Positions 35,455 through 43,309 of a stretch of 62,753 nt of DNA are shown one piece after another (position 1 is the first letter of the stretch; the number at the start of each line of letters is the position of its first letter). This DNA is from Micromonospora sp. AMSO31t (GTDB taxonomy: Bacteria > Actinomycetota > Actinomycetes > Mycobacteriales > Micromonosporaceae). Where the stretch lies: assembly GCF_008868175.1 (NCBI RefSeq), contig NZ_WBKT01000017.1, positions 1 through 62,753 of the forward strand. Reading direction: 5' to 3'. The notes beneath the pieces were generated by a model. The model made no database searches. It saw only the letters and a program-made list of their open reading frames with translations, and had not been told where the DNA came from. Both the position numbers and the translations under genes were made by a program.

Positions 35455-35460
35455 ATTGTA
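35455..35460 (-). promoter_or_regulatory. Possible -10 element (TACAAT) of hrdB
   Basis: On the minus strand TACAAT lies about 140 nt before the hrdB start in the 286-bp gap shared with the phosphatase gene. No TTGACA-like -35 is present at 17 nt, so another sigma factor or an activator may be needed. Confidence 0.35.
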
Positions 35461-35598
35461 ACGCCGTCTGCCGCGATCATCCTGCGCCGCACGGCGGACC
35501 GGCCGTACGGACCACCGATCAGGCGCAGTTGTGGACTTTGTAAGGATGATACCCGCGCACGAACCGGCAGGTCCGCGTCGTGCCGGAAGGGGACGAAC

Positions 35599-36420
35599 AT
35601 GATCGCCTCGGCACCTACGCCGCAGGAACTGCTCACGATCGCCGTCGAGGTGGCGCGGGACGCCGCGGCCACCGCGCACCGGATGCGGGCCGAGGGGGTC
35701 TCGGTCGCCGCGACCAAGAGCACCGTCACCGACGTGGTCACCGCCGCCGACCGGGCGGTGGAGCGGCAGGTGCTGGAGGCGCTGCGGACGGTGCGCCCCG
35801 GCGACGCCGTGCTGGGCGAGGAGTACGGCGCGGGGGAGACCGGCCCGGCCGCCGAGGACGGGGTGCGCTGGATCGTCGACCCGATCGACGGGACCGTCAA
35901 CTATCTCTACGGGCTGCCGTACTGCGCGGTGTCCCTGGCGGCGGAGGTGGCCGGTGAGGTCGTCGCCGGGGTGGTGCGCAACGTGGCCACCGGCGAGGAG
36001 TGGACCGCCACGGCGGGCGGCGGCGCGTGGCGGGACGGGCGGCGGCTGAGCTGCTCCGCCGAGACCGACCTCGGACAGGCGCTGGTGGCGACCGGGTTCG
36101 GCTACGACGCCGGGCGCCGGGCGCACCAGGCCCGGGTGGTCGCCGAGCTGATCCCGCAGGTGCGGGACATCCGCCGGATGGGCGCCGCCGCGCTCGACCT
36201 CTGCCTGGCCGCCGAGGGCCGGGTGGACGCCTACTACGAGAAGGGGCTGGCCGCCTGGGACCTCGCCGCGGGCGGGCTGGTCGCCCGGGAGGCCGGGCTG
36301 CTGGTGACCGGGCTGTCGGGCCGGCCGCCCGGTCCGGACCTGGTGCTCGCCGCGCCGCCGGCGCTGCACGAGCCGCTGCACAGCCGGCTCGCCGCCCTGG
36401 ACGCCTCCGGCGGCCCGTGA
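35599..36420 (+). CDS. Inositol monophosphatase family protein
   Basis: This 273-residue Mg2+-dependent phosphatase has the metal-site motifs GEEYGAG (Glu), [15 protein letters not shown] (Asp-x-Asp) and the distal [14 protein letters not shown]. Members dephosphorylate inositol-1-phosphate, but also histidinol phosphate, FBP or PAP. In actinobacteria inositol feeds phosphatidylinositol and mycothiol, which would fit. It diverges from hrdB. The ATG at 35599 follows GGGGACGAAC, a weak ribosome-binding site. Confidence 0.9.
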   Translation: MIASAPTPQELLTIAVEVARDAAATAHRMRAEGVSVAATKSTVTDVVTAADRAVERQVLEALRTVRPGDAVLGEEYGAGETGPAAEDGVRWIVDPIDGTVNYLYGLPYCAVSLAAEVAGEVVAGVVRNVATGEEWTATAGGGAWRDGRRLSCSAETDLGQALVATGFGYDAGRRAHQARVVAELIPQVRDIRRMGAAALDLCLAAEGRVDAYYEKGLAAWDLAAGGLVAREAGLLVTGLSGRPPGPDLVLAAPPALHEPLHSRLAALDASGGP

Positions 36421-36441
36421 CCGGTCCGCCCGGACGTACGA

Positions 36442-36478
36442 AAAGAGTGGCCGCCCCGCCGGGGGGAGGCCACTCTTT
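36442..36478. terminator. Bidirectional terminator between the phosphatase and LytR_C genes
   Basis: AAAGAGTGGCC (36442-36452) pairs with GGCCACTCTTT (36468-36478) around a 15-nt loop. Flanking A and T runs suit both convergent genes. Confidence 0.85.
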
Positions 36479-36506
36479 CGCGCTGGCGGGTCGACCGAAC
36501 GGCCGG

Positions 36507-37034
36507 CTACTTCACCGGGCCCGCGCAGGTGCCGGTCGGCGCCTGCGGCGAGCCGAGGTCGCCCAGGGACTGGTTGACCTCGGTGGTGGTGGCCAACTGC
36601 TGGAAACGGTCGCCCAGGATCACGTCGACCGTGTCGTCCTTGCGCTTCAGGTCGGGTTCCAGCTTGGCCTCGTTGAGGAAGTAGGCCCGCAGCAGGTGCG
36701 CGGAGCCGACACCCTTGGGGCCGTAGCGCAGCACCGCCACGCCCTCCACGGCCTTGGGGGCGTTGGCCTCCTTCTTGACCTGGAACTTGCGGTTGCGGAA
36801 GTCGTCCGCGATGCTGCCGGCCAGCCCGGCCTCTTCGGTGCCGTTGTAGACGTTGATCTTGACGTCCTTCTGCTCGCGCAGGCGAACGTCGGCGATCGGC
36901 CAGCCCTCGGGGCAGTCCGCGGCGGTGCCGGCCTTGCTCTGGGTGTCGCGGACCAGCGCGACGACGACGATGACCAGGGCGATGACCGCCAGCAGTCCGA
37001 CGACAACGAGTGCCCGCACTCGTGCAAAACTCAT
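36507..37034 (-). CDS. LytR C-terminal domain protein, membrane anchored
   Basis: The 175-residue protein has one N-terminal transmembrane helix (about residues 9-28, ALVVVGLLAVIALVIVVVAL) and an extracellular LytR_C domain with VKINVYNGTEEAGLAGSIADDF. That domain is known as an accessory part of LCP enzymes attaching glycopolymers to peptidoglycan and also occurs alone, as here. A cell-wall role is inferred. Two Cys (ADCPEGW, TGTCAGP) could form a disulfide. Confidence 0.85.
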   Translation of the reverse strand: MSFARVRALVVVGLLAVIALVIVVVALVRDTQSKAGTAADCPEGWPIADVRLREQKDVKINVYNGTEEAGLAGSIADDFRNRKFQVKKEANAPKAVEGVAVLRYGPKGVGSAHLLRAYFLNEAKLEPDLKRKDDTVDVILGDRFQQLATTTEVNQSLGDLGSPQAPTGTCAGPVK

Positions 37035-37452
37035 TCTGGGCGCTCCCCGGACGTGATTGGGTGGCGGCGGCCGCCGGCGGTCGGTCCGCCCCGCCGGCCG
37101 TCGAGTACGCCGCTGAGGTTAACGGTTGTCCGGCCGTCGCGTGGAAACAGTCCGACATGCCGGCGCGCCACCGGGGGAACGGGTACTACTACCCCTATCT
37201 TCGTGTCGCCTGAGTCACATTGGGAACAACTTCGGGCGCAGGGGCGTACATCTCTGCCGCGAGGGCGGTATACATGCCTCGCCCAAAGGGGGGGTAAGGT
37301 TCCGCGCTCGCTGGGGGAGTTCCTTCCTGGCGGTCCCGGCCCACGGTCGGGTCGGGTGACCGACACTTCTGGTGGCCGGCCAGCGGAACCGAAACAGCGT
37401 CGTCCGGCGTTACAACCGGAAGCGACCATATCGATATGGGAGAGTGAAACCG
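37035..37452. other. 418-bp divergent intergenic region without a gene
   Basis: This gap separates LytR_C and DUF4193 genes and must hold both promoters. It is less GC-rich around 37200-37300. I found no convincing small gene, RNA or known riboswitch motif. Confidence 0.5.
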
Positions 37453-37749
37453 ATGGCCACCGACTACGACGCCCCGCGTCGCGACGAGGTCGACCTCGGC
37501 GAGGACAGCCTGGAAGAGCTCAAGGCCCGGCGCGTCGACACACAGTCGGGCGCCGTGGACGTCGACGAGGCCGAGGTGGCCGAGAGCTTCGAGCTGCCCG
37601 GCGCCGACCTGGCCGACGAGGAGCTCACGGTCAAGGTGCTACCGATGCAGCAGGACGAGTTCCGGTGCGCCCGCTGCTTCCTGGTCCACCACCGCAGCCA
37701 GCTGGCGGTCGAGCGCAACGGCGAGCTGATCTGCCGCGAGTGCGTCTGA
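37453..37749 (+). CDS. DUF4193 conserved actinobacterial protein
   Basis: The 98-residue acidic protein has the family pattern DSLEELKARR, AESFELPGADLADEELTV, and a C-terminal zinc-ribbon-like CARCFLVHHRSQL...CREC. The function is unknown, but the family is highly conserved in actinobacteria and usually lies near dut, as here. The ATG at 37453 has GGGAG about 10 nt upstream. Confidence 0.92.
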   Translation: MATDYDAPRRDEVDLGEDSLEELKARRVDTQSGAVDVDEAEVAESFELPGADLADEELTVKVLPMQQDEFRCARCFLVHHRSQLAVERNGELICRECV

Positions 37750-37882
37750 CCTCGACCCGAGACACCGGCGGCGGCCTCCTCGACGGGGCCGCCGCTTATC
37801 GAGCCGCCGTGCGGGGGTGGCCGGAAGCTGCTTGACTCGTACCGGCGGGGATGACGCCCGCGCGGAGCAGGAGGGCGGACGG

Positions 37883-38737
37883 GTGAGCGAGCGCAGCGAG
37901 CGGGCCGACGGGCCGGGCGCCGACGACAGCGGCGCCGACCGGCCGACCGACGCGACGCCCCCCGCGGGCGCCGCCGAGTCCGCGCCGCCCGGCGCGGACG
38001 CCGACCAGCTCGGCGCGACCGTCGCCGCGCTGACCGCCGACGATCTCGCTCCGGGCCGCCGTCGGCAGCTGCTCACCCGGCTGGTCGGCCAGGCCCGCGC
38101 CCGCGGCCTCACCGATCTGTACAAGCCGAAGGCCGCGGTCCGCTGGATGGCCGACACCGTCGCCGAGATCGCCCCGCGCGTGCCGATCCGCGACCTGGCC
38201 ACGCTCCGGAAGCACTTCCCCGGCCTGGACGACGAGGCCCTCGCCGACCGGCTGATCCGCAACGCGTCCCGGGCCACCGCCGGCGTCGGCGCGGCCGGCG
38301 GAGGCGTGGCGGCGGTCGAGTGGGCGGTCACCCCGACCCTGCTCTCCGCCCCGGTGCTGCTGGCCGCCGAGACGGTCGCCGTCGTGGCGATCGAGCTGAA
38401 GCTGATCGGCGAGCTGCACGAGGTGCACCGGTTGCCGGTGCCCGCCGGCGGCCCGCAGCGTGCCGTGTCGCTGGTGCAGTCCTGGGCCACCCAGCGCGGG
38501 GTCAACCCGATGATGCCGGGCGTCGGGGTCAGCGCGGTGCTCGGCACCGCGGCCCGCCGCGAGCTGCGCGACAGCCTGCTGCGCCGCTTCGGCCGCAACC
38601 TCACCACGCTCGGCCCGTTCCTGACCGGCGCCGCCGTGGCCGGCTACCTCAACCGGCGGGCCACCCGCACCCTCGGCGACCAGCTCCGCAAGGACCTCCG
38701 ACACCAGGCCCGCGCCCTGCCCGGCACGCACCCCTGA
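37883..38737 (+). CDS. Conserved hypothetical protein with hydrophobic helical core
   Basis: The 284-residue protein has a disordered acidic Pro/Ala-rich N-terminus (about 1-45), an amphipathic helical part (QLLTRLVGQARARGLTDLYKPKA), and two hydrophobic stretches near residues 135-180 (AGVGAAGGGVAAVEW, APVLLAAETVAVVAIELKLIGELHEV). It ends with a basic tail. GTG 37883 has GGAGGG 7 nt upstream. I recognise only that similar proteins lie between DUF4193 and DUF3093 genes in related genomes. Confidence 0.7.
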   Translation: MSERSERADGPGADDSGADRPTDATPPAGAAESAPPGADADQLGATVAALTADDLAPGRRRQLLTRLVGQARARGLTDLYKPKAAVRWMADTVAEIAPRVPIRDLATLRKHFPGLDDEALADRLIRNASRATAGVGAAGGGVAAVEWAVTPTLLSAPVLLAAETVAVVAIELKLIGELHEVHRLPVPAGGPQRAVSLVQSWATQRGVNPMMPGVGVSAVLGTAARRELRDSLLRRFGRNLTTLGPFLTGAAVAGYLNRRATRTLGDQLRKDLRHQARALPGTHP

Positions 38738-38759
38738 CCAGGGGACGACGCGGGCGGGG

Positions 38760-39251
38760 TCAGGCGGCGTCGCGAGCGGCGATCAGGGCCGCGGCCAGCT
38801 CGACCGGGCGGCGCGAGCTGACCACCCAGAACGGGGTGGGGTCGTCGGGGTCGTCCAGCACCACCTGCACGGCGCCGCCGACCCAGGGGCGCTGCACCAC
38901 GAAGGCGAGCGGGTCGGCGCCGACGCCGAGCACCTCGCGCCGGCCGGCCGCGTCCAGCGGCACCGCGTCCGCGACGTGGCGCACCGGCAGGTGCGCGTCG
39001 TCGACCCGCAGCTCACCGGCCCGCACCTCGACCCGGATCCGGCCCAGCCACCACAGCGTGGCGGCCGCCGCCGGGAGCAGCAGCACGAACGGCAGCCAGG
39101 CCCGGACGCCGGTCGCGCCCATCCACAGCTCGGCGGCGAGCAGCCCGGCCAGGGCCAGGCCGACCGGCCAGGCCCACCAGGGCAGCCCGAGGCGCTCCGA
39201 GTAGTCCGGGGCGGCGGCCACCGGGGCGGCCGAGGATGACGACTGACGCAC
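38760..39251 (-). CDS. DUF3093 membrane protein
   Basis: The 163-residue protein starts [20 protein letters not shown] and has two membrane helices (about 27-75), then a soluble beta-rich domain ending [20 protein letters not shown]. This matches DUF3093, found beside dut throughout actinobacteria and of unknown role. The GTG (39249-39251) lies 6 nt after TACCCT on the minus strand, which suggests a leaderless transcript. Confidence 0.9.
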   Translation of the reverse strand: MRQSSSSAAPVAAAPDYSERLGLPWWAWPVGLALAGLLAAELWMGATGVRAWLPFVLLLPAAAATLWWLGRIRVEVRAGELRVDDAHLPVRHVADAVPLDAAGRREVLGVGADPLAFVVQRPWVGGAVQVVLDDPDDPTPFWVVSSRRPVELAAALIAARDAA

Positions 39252-39257
39252 ATCACG

Positions 39258-39263
39258 AGGGTA
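39258..39263 (-). promoter_or_regulatory. -10 element (TACCCT) of a probable leaderless DUF3093 mRNA
   Basis: On the minus strand TACCCT ends 6 nt before the GTG start, and no Shine-Dalgarno sequence is visible. Confidence 0.45.
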
Positions 39264-39331
39264 CGGCGCGCGGCCGGCCGCCGAACCGGCAGGATGGCAG
39301 GGTCACCCCCGCAAGGACCGGACGGAAGAGG

Positions 39332-39835
39332 ATGACCGTGACAGACGTCGTACCCGTGCCCGTGCGGCAGCTCGACCCGGAACTGCCGCTGCCGGCGTAC
39401 GCCAATCCCGGCGACGCGGGCGCGGACCTGGTGGCCGCCGCGGACGTGGAGCTGCCGCCCGGCGGGCGGGCCCTGGTGCCGACCGGCGTGGCCATCGCGC
39501 TGCCGGAGGGCTACGTCGGCCTGGTGCACCCCCGATCGGGGCTGGCGGCCAGGCTCGGCGTGACGGTGCTCAACGCGCCCGGTACGGTCGACGCCGGCTA
39601 CCGGGGTGAGATCCTGGTCAACCTGATCAATCATGATCGGGAGACGCCGGCGAAGATCAGCCGGGGCGACCGGATCGCGCAACTCGTGGTCCAGCGCGTC
39701 GCCCGGGCCGAGTTCCAGCCGGTGGTCGAGCTGCCCGCGTCCCGGCGCGGGACCGGCGGGCACGGCTCCACCGGCGGGCACGCCGGGCTGGTCCCGGCTC
39801 CGGCGGGCGGGCGGACGGAAGAGGTGGCAGGGTGA
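39332..39835 (+). CDS. dut: dUTP diphosphatase
   Basis: The enzyme hydrolyses dUTP to dUMP and pyrophosphate, keeping uracil out of DNA and feeding thymidylate synthesis. All five trimeric dUTPase motifs are present in 167 residues: [28 protein letters not shown] (catalytic Asp), DRIAQLVVQ and the P-loop-like [10 protein letters not shown]. The ATG follows GGAAGAGG; an in-frame GTG 6 nt later is an alternative. A C-terminal extension of about 20 residues after motif 5 is unusual but low-complexity. The DUF3710 gene follows closely. Confidence 0.96.
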   Translation: MTVTDVVPVPVRQLDPELPLPAYANPGDAGADLVAAADVELPPGGRALVPTGVAIALPEGYVGLVHPRSGLAARLGVTVLNAPGTVDAGYRGEILVNLINHDRETPAKISRGDRIAQLVVQRVARAEFQPVVELPASRRGTGGHGSTGGHAGLVPAPAGGRTEEVAG

Positions 39836-39860
39836 GTGCGAACAGCGGAGGGTGGGCGCA

Positions 39861-40496
39861 GTGATCTTCTCCCGTAAGCGGGCCGAGGGCGCGCGGCACG
39901 CGCGTGACGAGCGGGACACCGGGGTCCTCGACACCGAGGAGACCCCGCAGCCGTCGGCCCGCGGCCCCTACGACCTGGCCGAGGCGCCCGACGCGCCCCG
40001 GCTCGACCTGGGCAGCCTGCAGATCCCTGCGGTCCCGGAGGTCGAGGTGCGGGTGCAGGCCGACCCGCAGGGCGTGATCCAGCAGGTGGTGCTGGTGCAC
40101 GGCGAGAACGCCCTCCAGCTCGGCGTCTTCGCGGCCCCCCGCTCCGAGGGCATCTGGGACGAGGTGCGCGAGGAGATCCGGCAGTCGCTGTTCAACGACG
40201 GCGCGGCCGCCCAGGAGGTCGAGGGGGAGTACGGCACCGAGCTGCGGGCCCGGGTCCGCACCCCGGACGGCATCACCGACCTGCGCTTCGTCGGCATCGA
40301 CGGGCCGCGCTGGATGGTGCGCGGGGTCTACCAGGGCGCGGCCGCCACCAGCCCCGACGCCGCCGGCCCTCTCGCGGCCTGCCTCGACGGCCTGGTCGTC
40401 GACCGCGGCCAGGAGGCCAAGCCGGTCCGCGAGCCGCTGCCGCTGCGGCTGCCCCGCGAAATGGCCGAGCAGGCCGAGCAGCAGGGCGCGCCGTAA
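39861..40496 (+). CDS. DUF3710 protein
   Basis: The 211-residue soluble protein begins with a basic stretch (VIFSRKRAEGARHARDERD). It then has DAPRLDLGSLQIPAVPEVEVRVQ, NALQLGVFAAPRSEGIWDEVREEI and FVGIDGPRWMVRGVYQG, the DUF3710 signature. The function is unknown; it always accompanies dut and the OB-fold gene in actinobacteria. The GTG at 39861 has GCGGAGGG 9 nt upstream. The 238 bp that follow hold a hairpin-rich stretch and a possible promoter near 40630. Confidence 0.9.
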   Translation: MIFSRKRAEGARHARDERDTGVLDTEETPQPSARGPYDLAEAPDAPRLDLGSLQIPAVPEVEVRVQADPQGVIQQVVLVHGENALQLGVFAAPRSEGIWDEVREEIRQSLFNDGAAAQEVEGEYGTELRARVRTPDGITDLRFVGIDGPRWMVRGVYQGAAATSPDAAGPLAACLDGLVVDRGQEAKPVREPLPLRLPREMAEQAEQQGAP

Positions 40497-40734
40497 CAGC
40501 GCGAGGTCTGAGCACCGCGATCCGGGCCCGGTCGAGTCGGCGTGACGCCGGCGACGCCGGGCCCGTCGCGCGTCCGGCCCCGGCCGCGGTACGCCCCGAC
40601 GCCGGTCCCGCCGGCGTGCCGGATCGGCGTACGCTGGCGGGACGGTTCCGCCATCCGCGGGGCCGCGCCGGCGCGGCCGGCCGATCCAGGGAGCCGGCGC
40701 GGGCCGGCCGGGGTGGAGAGGTGACGCGGAGGTC

Positions 40735-41115
40735 ATGACGACCGACGAGAGCCGGGTGTCGCTGCGGCGGTTCCTGCAACGGCTCACCGCGAGCGAGGCC
40801 GAGATCGAGGCGCAGGAGCTGCAACGGGAGAGCGCCGAGTGCGGCGGCGTGCCGGCCCGCCAGTGCATGCGCGGCCAGGTGGTCTCGGTCACCGGGCGGC
40901 TGCGCACGGTGGTCTACACGCCCCGGACCAACCTGCCCACGCTGGAGGCCGACCTCTACGACGGCAGCGACGTGGTGACCCTGGTCTGGCTGGGCCGGCG
41001 GCACATCGCCGGCATCGAGCCGGGCCGGCACCTGACCGCCCGCGGGCGGGTGGCCGTACGGGACGACCGCAAGGTGATCTACAACCCGTACTACGAGCTG
41101 GAGTCGCCGAAGTGA
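40735..41115 (+). CDS. OB-fold nucleic-acid-binding domain protein
   Basis: The 126-residue protein has a helical start (RRFLQRLTASEAEIEAQELQRE) and an OB-fold with CMRGQVVSVTGRLRTVVYTP, TLEADLYDGSDVVTLVWLGRRHIAGI and HLTARGRVAV, as in the RecG/tRNA-type OB domain. It may bind nucleic acid; no partner is known. Its TGA overlaps the GTG of the DUF3159 gene (GTGA). Confidence 0.88.
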   Translation: MTTDESRVSLRRFLQRLTASEAEIEAQELQRESAECGGVPARQCMRGQVVSVTGRLRTVVYTPRTNLPTLEADLYDGSDVVTLVWLGRRHIAGIEPGRHLTARGRVAVRDDRKVIYNPYYELESPK

Positions 41116-41786
41116 CGACCGGACAGCACACCGAGCCGGAGCTCGGGCCGGAGGACGCGCCGCTGCCCGGCATCGCCGAGCAGATGGCCGACCAGCTCGG
41201 CGGCTGGCGGGGTCTGGTCGAGTCGAGCATCCCCGTGGTGGTCTTCGTGATCGCCAACGTGGTGGGCGACCTGCGCCCCGCGGTGATCGCCTCGGTGGCG
41301 GTGGCCCTGCTGATCGCCGGGCTGCGGCTGGCTCAGCGCCGGCCGGTGCGGCACGCGGTCAACGGCCTGTTCGGCATCGCCATCGGCGCGGCCATCGCCT
41401 GGCGCACCGGCGACGAGCGCGACTTCTACCTGCCCGGCATCCTCTACGGCATCGGCTACGGCCTGGCCCTGCTGCTCTCGGCGGCGATCCGGCAGCCGCT
41501 GGTCGGCTGGATCTGGTCGGTGCTGGTGGCCAAGGGCCGCTCCGAGTGGCGGGACGACCCGCGGCTGGTGCGCACCTTCACCCAGCTCACCGTGCTCTGG
41601 GGCGTGGTGTGGCTGGCCAAGGTGGGCGTGCAGGCCGGGCTCTACCTGGCCCACCAGGACACCGCGCTGGGCGTGGCCCGGCTCGCCCTGGGCTACCCGC
41701 CGTACGCGCTGCTGCTGCTGATCACCGTCTGGGTGGTGCGCCGGGTGACCCGGGAGCCCGCGCCGGAGCCGCTGCCGGGGGCCTGA
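41112..41786 (+). CDS. DUF3159 integral membrane protein
   Basis: The 224-residue protein has about six membrane helices. It starts with IAEQMADQLGGWRGLVESSIPVVVFVIANVV and includes AVNGLFGIAIGAAIAWRTGDERDFYLPGILYG and the DPRLVRTFTQLTVLWG segment typical of DUF3159. Function is unknown. It is translationally coupled to the OB-fold gene and converges on the TrkA genes. Confidence 0.9.
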   Translation: MTTGQHTEPELGPEDAPLPGIAEQMADQLGGWRGLVESSIPVVVFVIANVVGDLRPAVIASVAVALLIAGLRLAQRRPVRHAVNGLFGIAIGAAIAWRTGDERDFYLPGILYGIGYGLALLLSAAIRQPLVGWIWSVLVAKGRSEWRDDPRLVRTFTQLTVLWGVVWLAKVGVQAGLYLAHQDTALGVARLALGYPPYALLLLITVWVVRRVTREPAPEPLPGA

Positions 41787-41805
41787 GCCCCCGGGCGGCG
41801 GTCGG

Positions 41806-42495
41806 TCAGGACCGCTCCCGCTTGCGCTCGACGCTGGGCGGGCCGAGGATCACCGCCCGGACCTCGTCCTCCACGGCGGCGGTGCACACGAAGATCAGCT
41901 CGTCGCCGGCCTCGATGGGGTCGTCCGGGCTGGGCACCAGCACCCGCTTGCCGCGCAGGATCGCCACCAGCGCCGCGTCCCGGGGGAGCGGCACCGCGTG
42001 GATGGGCTGCCCGACGTAGGGCGCGGTGGGCGGCAGGGTGATCTCGACGAGGTTCGCCTCGCCCTGGCGGAAGGTCATCAGCCGGACCAGGTCGCCGACG
42101 GTGACCGCCTCCTCGACCAGCGCGGCCATCACCCGCGGCTTGCTCACCGCGACGTCGACGCCCCACTGCTCGGTGAAGAGCCACTCGTTCTCGGCCCGGT
42201 TGACCCGGGCCACCACGCGGGGCACCGCGAACTCGGTCTTGGCCAGCAGCGACACCACGAGGTTGACCTTGTCGTCGCCGGTGGCGGCCACGACCACCTC
42301 GCAGCCGGCCAGGTTGGCCTCCTCCAGGCTGGCCAGCTCGCAGGCGTCGGCGAGCACCCAGTCGGCGGCCGGCACCCGGTCGGGGCGGAGCATCTTGGGC
42401 TGCCGCTCGATCAGCATCACCTGGTGGCCGTTGTCGATCAGCTCCTGGGCGATCGACCGGCCCACGTTGCCCGCGCCGGCGATGGCGATGCGCAT
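41806..42495 (-). CDS. trkA: TrkA-family potassium uptake regulator (RCK), second gene of pair
   Basis: The 229-residue cytoplasmic protein has an RCK_N Rossmann domain (MRIAIAGAGNVGRSIAQELID, then LADACELASLEEANL) and an RCK_C domain from about residue 140. Such subunits gate K+ transporters in response to nucleotides (NAD(H), ATP) or c-di-AMP. The ATG at 42493-42495 follows GGGGGGCA by 8 nt and lies 2 bp after the stop of the upstream paralogue. The presence of two RCK genes implies a hetero-oligomeric ring. Confidence 0.92.
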   Translation of the reverse strand: MRIAIAGAGNVGRSIAQELIDNGHQVMLIERQPKMLRPDRVPAADWVLADACELASLEEANLAGCEVVVAATGDDKVNLVVSLLAKTEFAVPRVVARVNRAENEWLFTEQWGVDVAVSKPRVMAALVEEAVTVGDLVRLMTFRQGEANLVEITLPPTAPYVGQPIHAVPLPRDAALVAILRGKRVLVPSPDDPIEAGDELIFVCTAAVEDEVRAVILGPPSVERKRERS

Positions 42496-42497
42496 GC

Positions 42498-43163
42498 TCA
42501 CTGCCCCCCTTCGGGCGGCGCCGCCGCCACCGACGTGACCGAGCCGGTGATGTCGTCGGTCACCAGCATGAAGACCTGGTCGCCCTCCTGCACCACCGTG
42601 GAGGCGGTGGGCAGCGTGCCGATCCCGAACCGGATCAAATAGGCCACCCGGGCTCCGGTGGCCTCCTCGAGGTGCCGCAGGGACCGGCCGATCCAGTCCT
42701 TGTGCACCGGCACCTCGATGATCGACACCGTGCTGGTCGGGTCGCGGAACATCTCCACGTTGCCCTCGGGGACCAGGTGCCGCAGCATGCGTTCGGCCGT
42801 CCAGCGCACGGTGGCCACGGTGGGGATGCCGAGGCGCTCGTAGACCTGGGCGCGGCGCTGGTCGTAGATGCGCGCGGCCACCCGGGACACGCCGAAGGTC
42901 TCCCGGGCCAGCCGGGCCGAGATGATGTTGGAGTTGTCGCCGCTGGAGACCGCGGCGAACGCGTCGGCGCGCTCGATGCCGGCCTGCCGCAGCACCTCGC
43001 CGTCGAAACCGGCGCCGGTGACCGTGATGCCGGAGAAGTCCGGCCCGAGACGGCGGAACGCGTCCGCGTCCTGGTCGATCACCGCCACCGAGTGCCCCCG
43101 GGACTCCAGGCTCTGGGCCAGGGTCGACCCGACCCGGCCACAGCCCATGATCACGACATGCAC
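42498..43163 (-). CDS. trkA: TrkA-family potassium uptake regulator (RCK), first gene of pair
   Basis: This 221-residue paralogue of the next gene starts VHVVIMGCGRVGSTLAQSLESRGHSVAVID, the RCK_N dinucleotide motif with the acidic end of strand 2. It continues with the conserved AVSSGDNSNIISARLA and an RCK_C domain. The GTG (43161-43163) has GGAGGAG 8 nt upstream. It is divergent from the transporter at 43310 with 146 bp between, which fits a K+ homeostasis locus. Confidence 0.92.
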   Translation of the reverse strand: MHVVIMGCGRVGSTLAQSLESRGHSVAVIDQDADAFRRLGPDFSGITVTGAGFDGEVLRQAGIERADAFAAVSSGDNSNIISARLARETFGVSRVAARIYDQRRAQVYERLGIPTVATVRWTAERMLRHLVPEGNVEMFRDPTSTVSIIEVPVHKDWIGRSLRHLEEATGARVAYLIRFGIGTLPTASTVVQEGDQVFMLVTDDITGSVTSVAAAPPEGGQ

Positions 43164-43295
43164 GGTGTCCGCTCCTCCCACGGTGCCGCACGCTGGCCCG
43201 TCGACTGCGAGCCTGCCACGTCCCCGCGCCCGGCGGGGGACCGACCGTACCGCGCGGGCGAGAAGCCACCCCCACCGCCCGGGGCGGTGTGGTCG

Positions 43296-43301
43296 TACTC
43301 T
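43296..43301 (+). promoter_or_regulatory. -10 element (TACTCT) of a probable leaderless transporter mRNA
   Basis: TACTCT ends 8 nt before the GTG at 43310, and no ribosome-binding site can be seen. Confidence 0.5.
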
Positions 43302-43309
43302 TGGCGCTT

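Noticed and set aside
37035..37452. Structured RNA or riboswitch in the 418-bp divergent gap
   Set aside because: No known motif or stable conserved hairpin could be recognised by eye.
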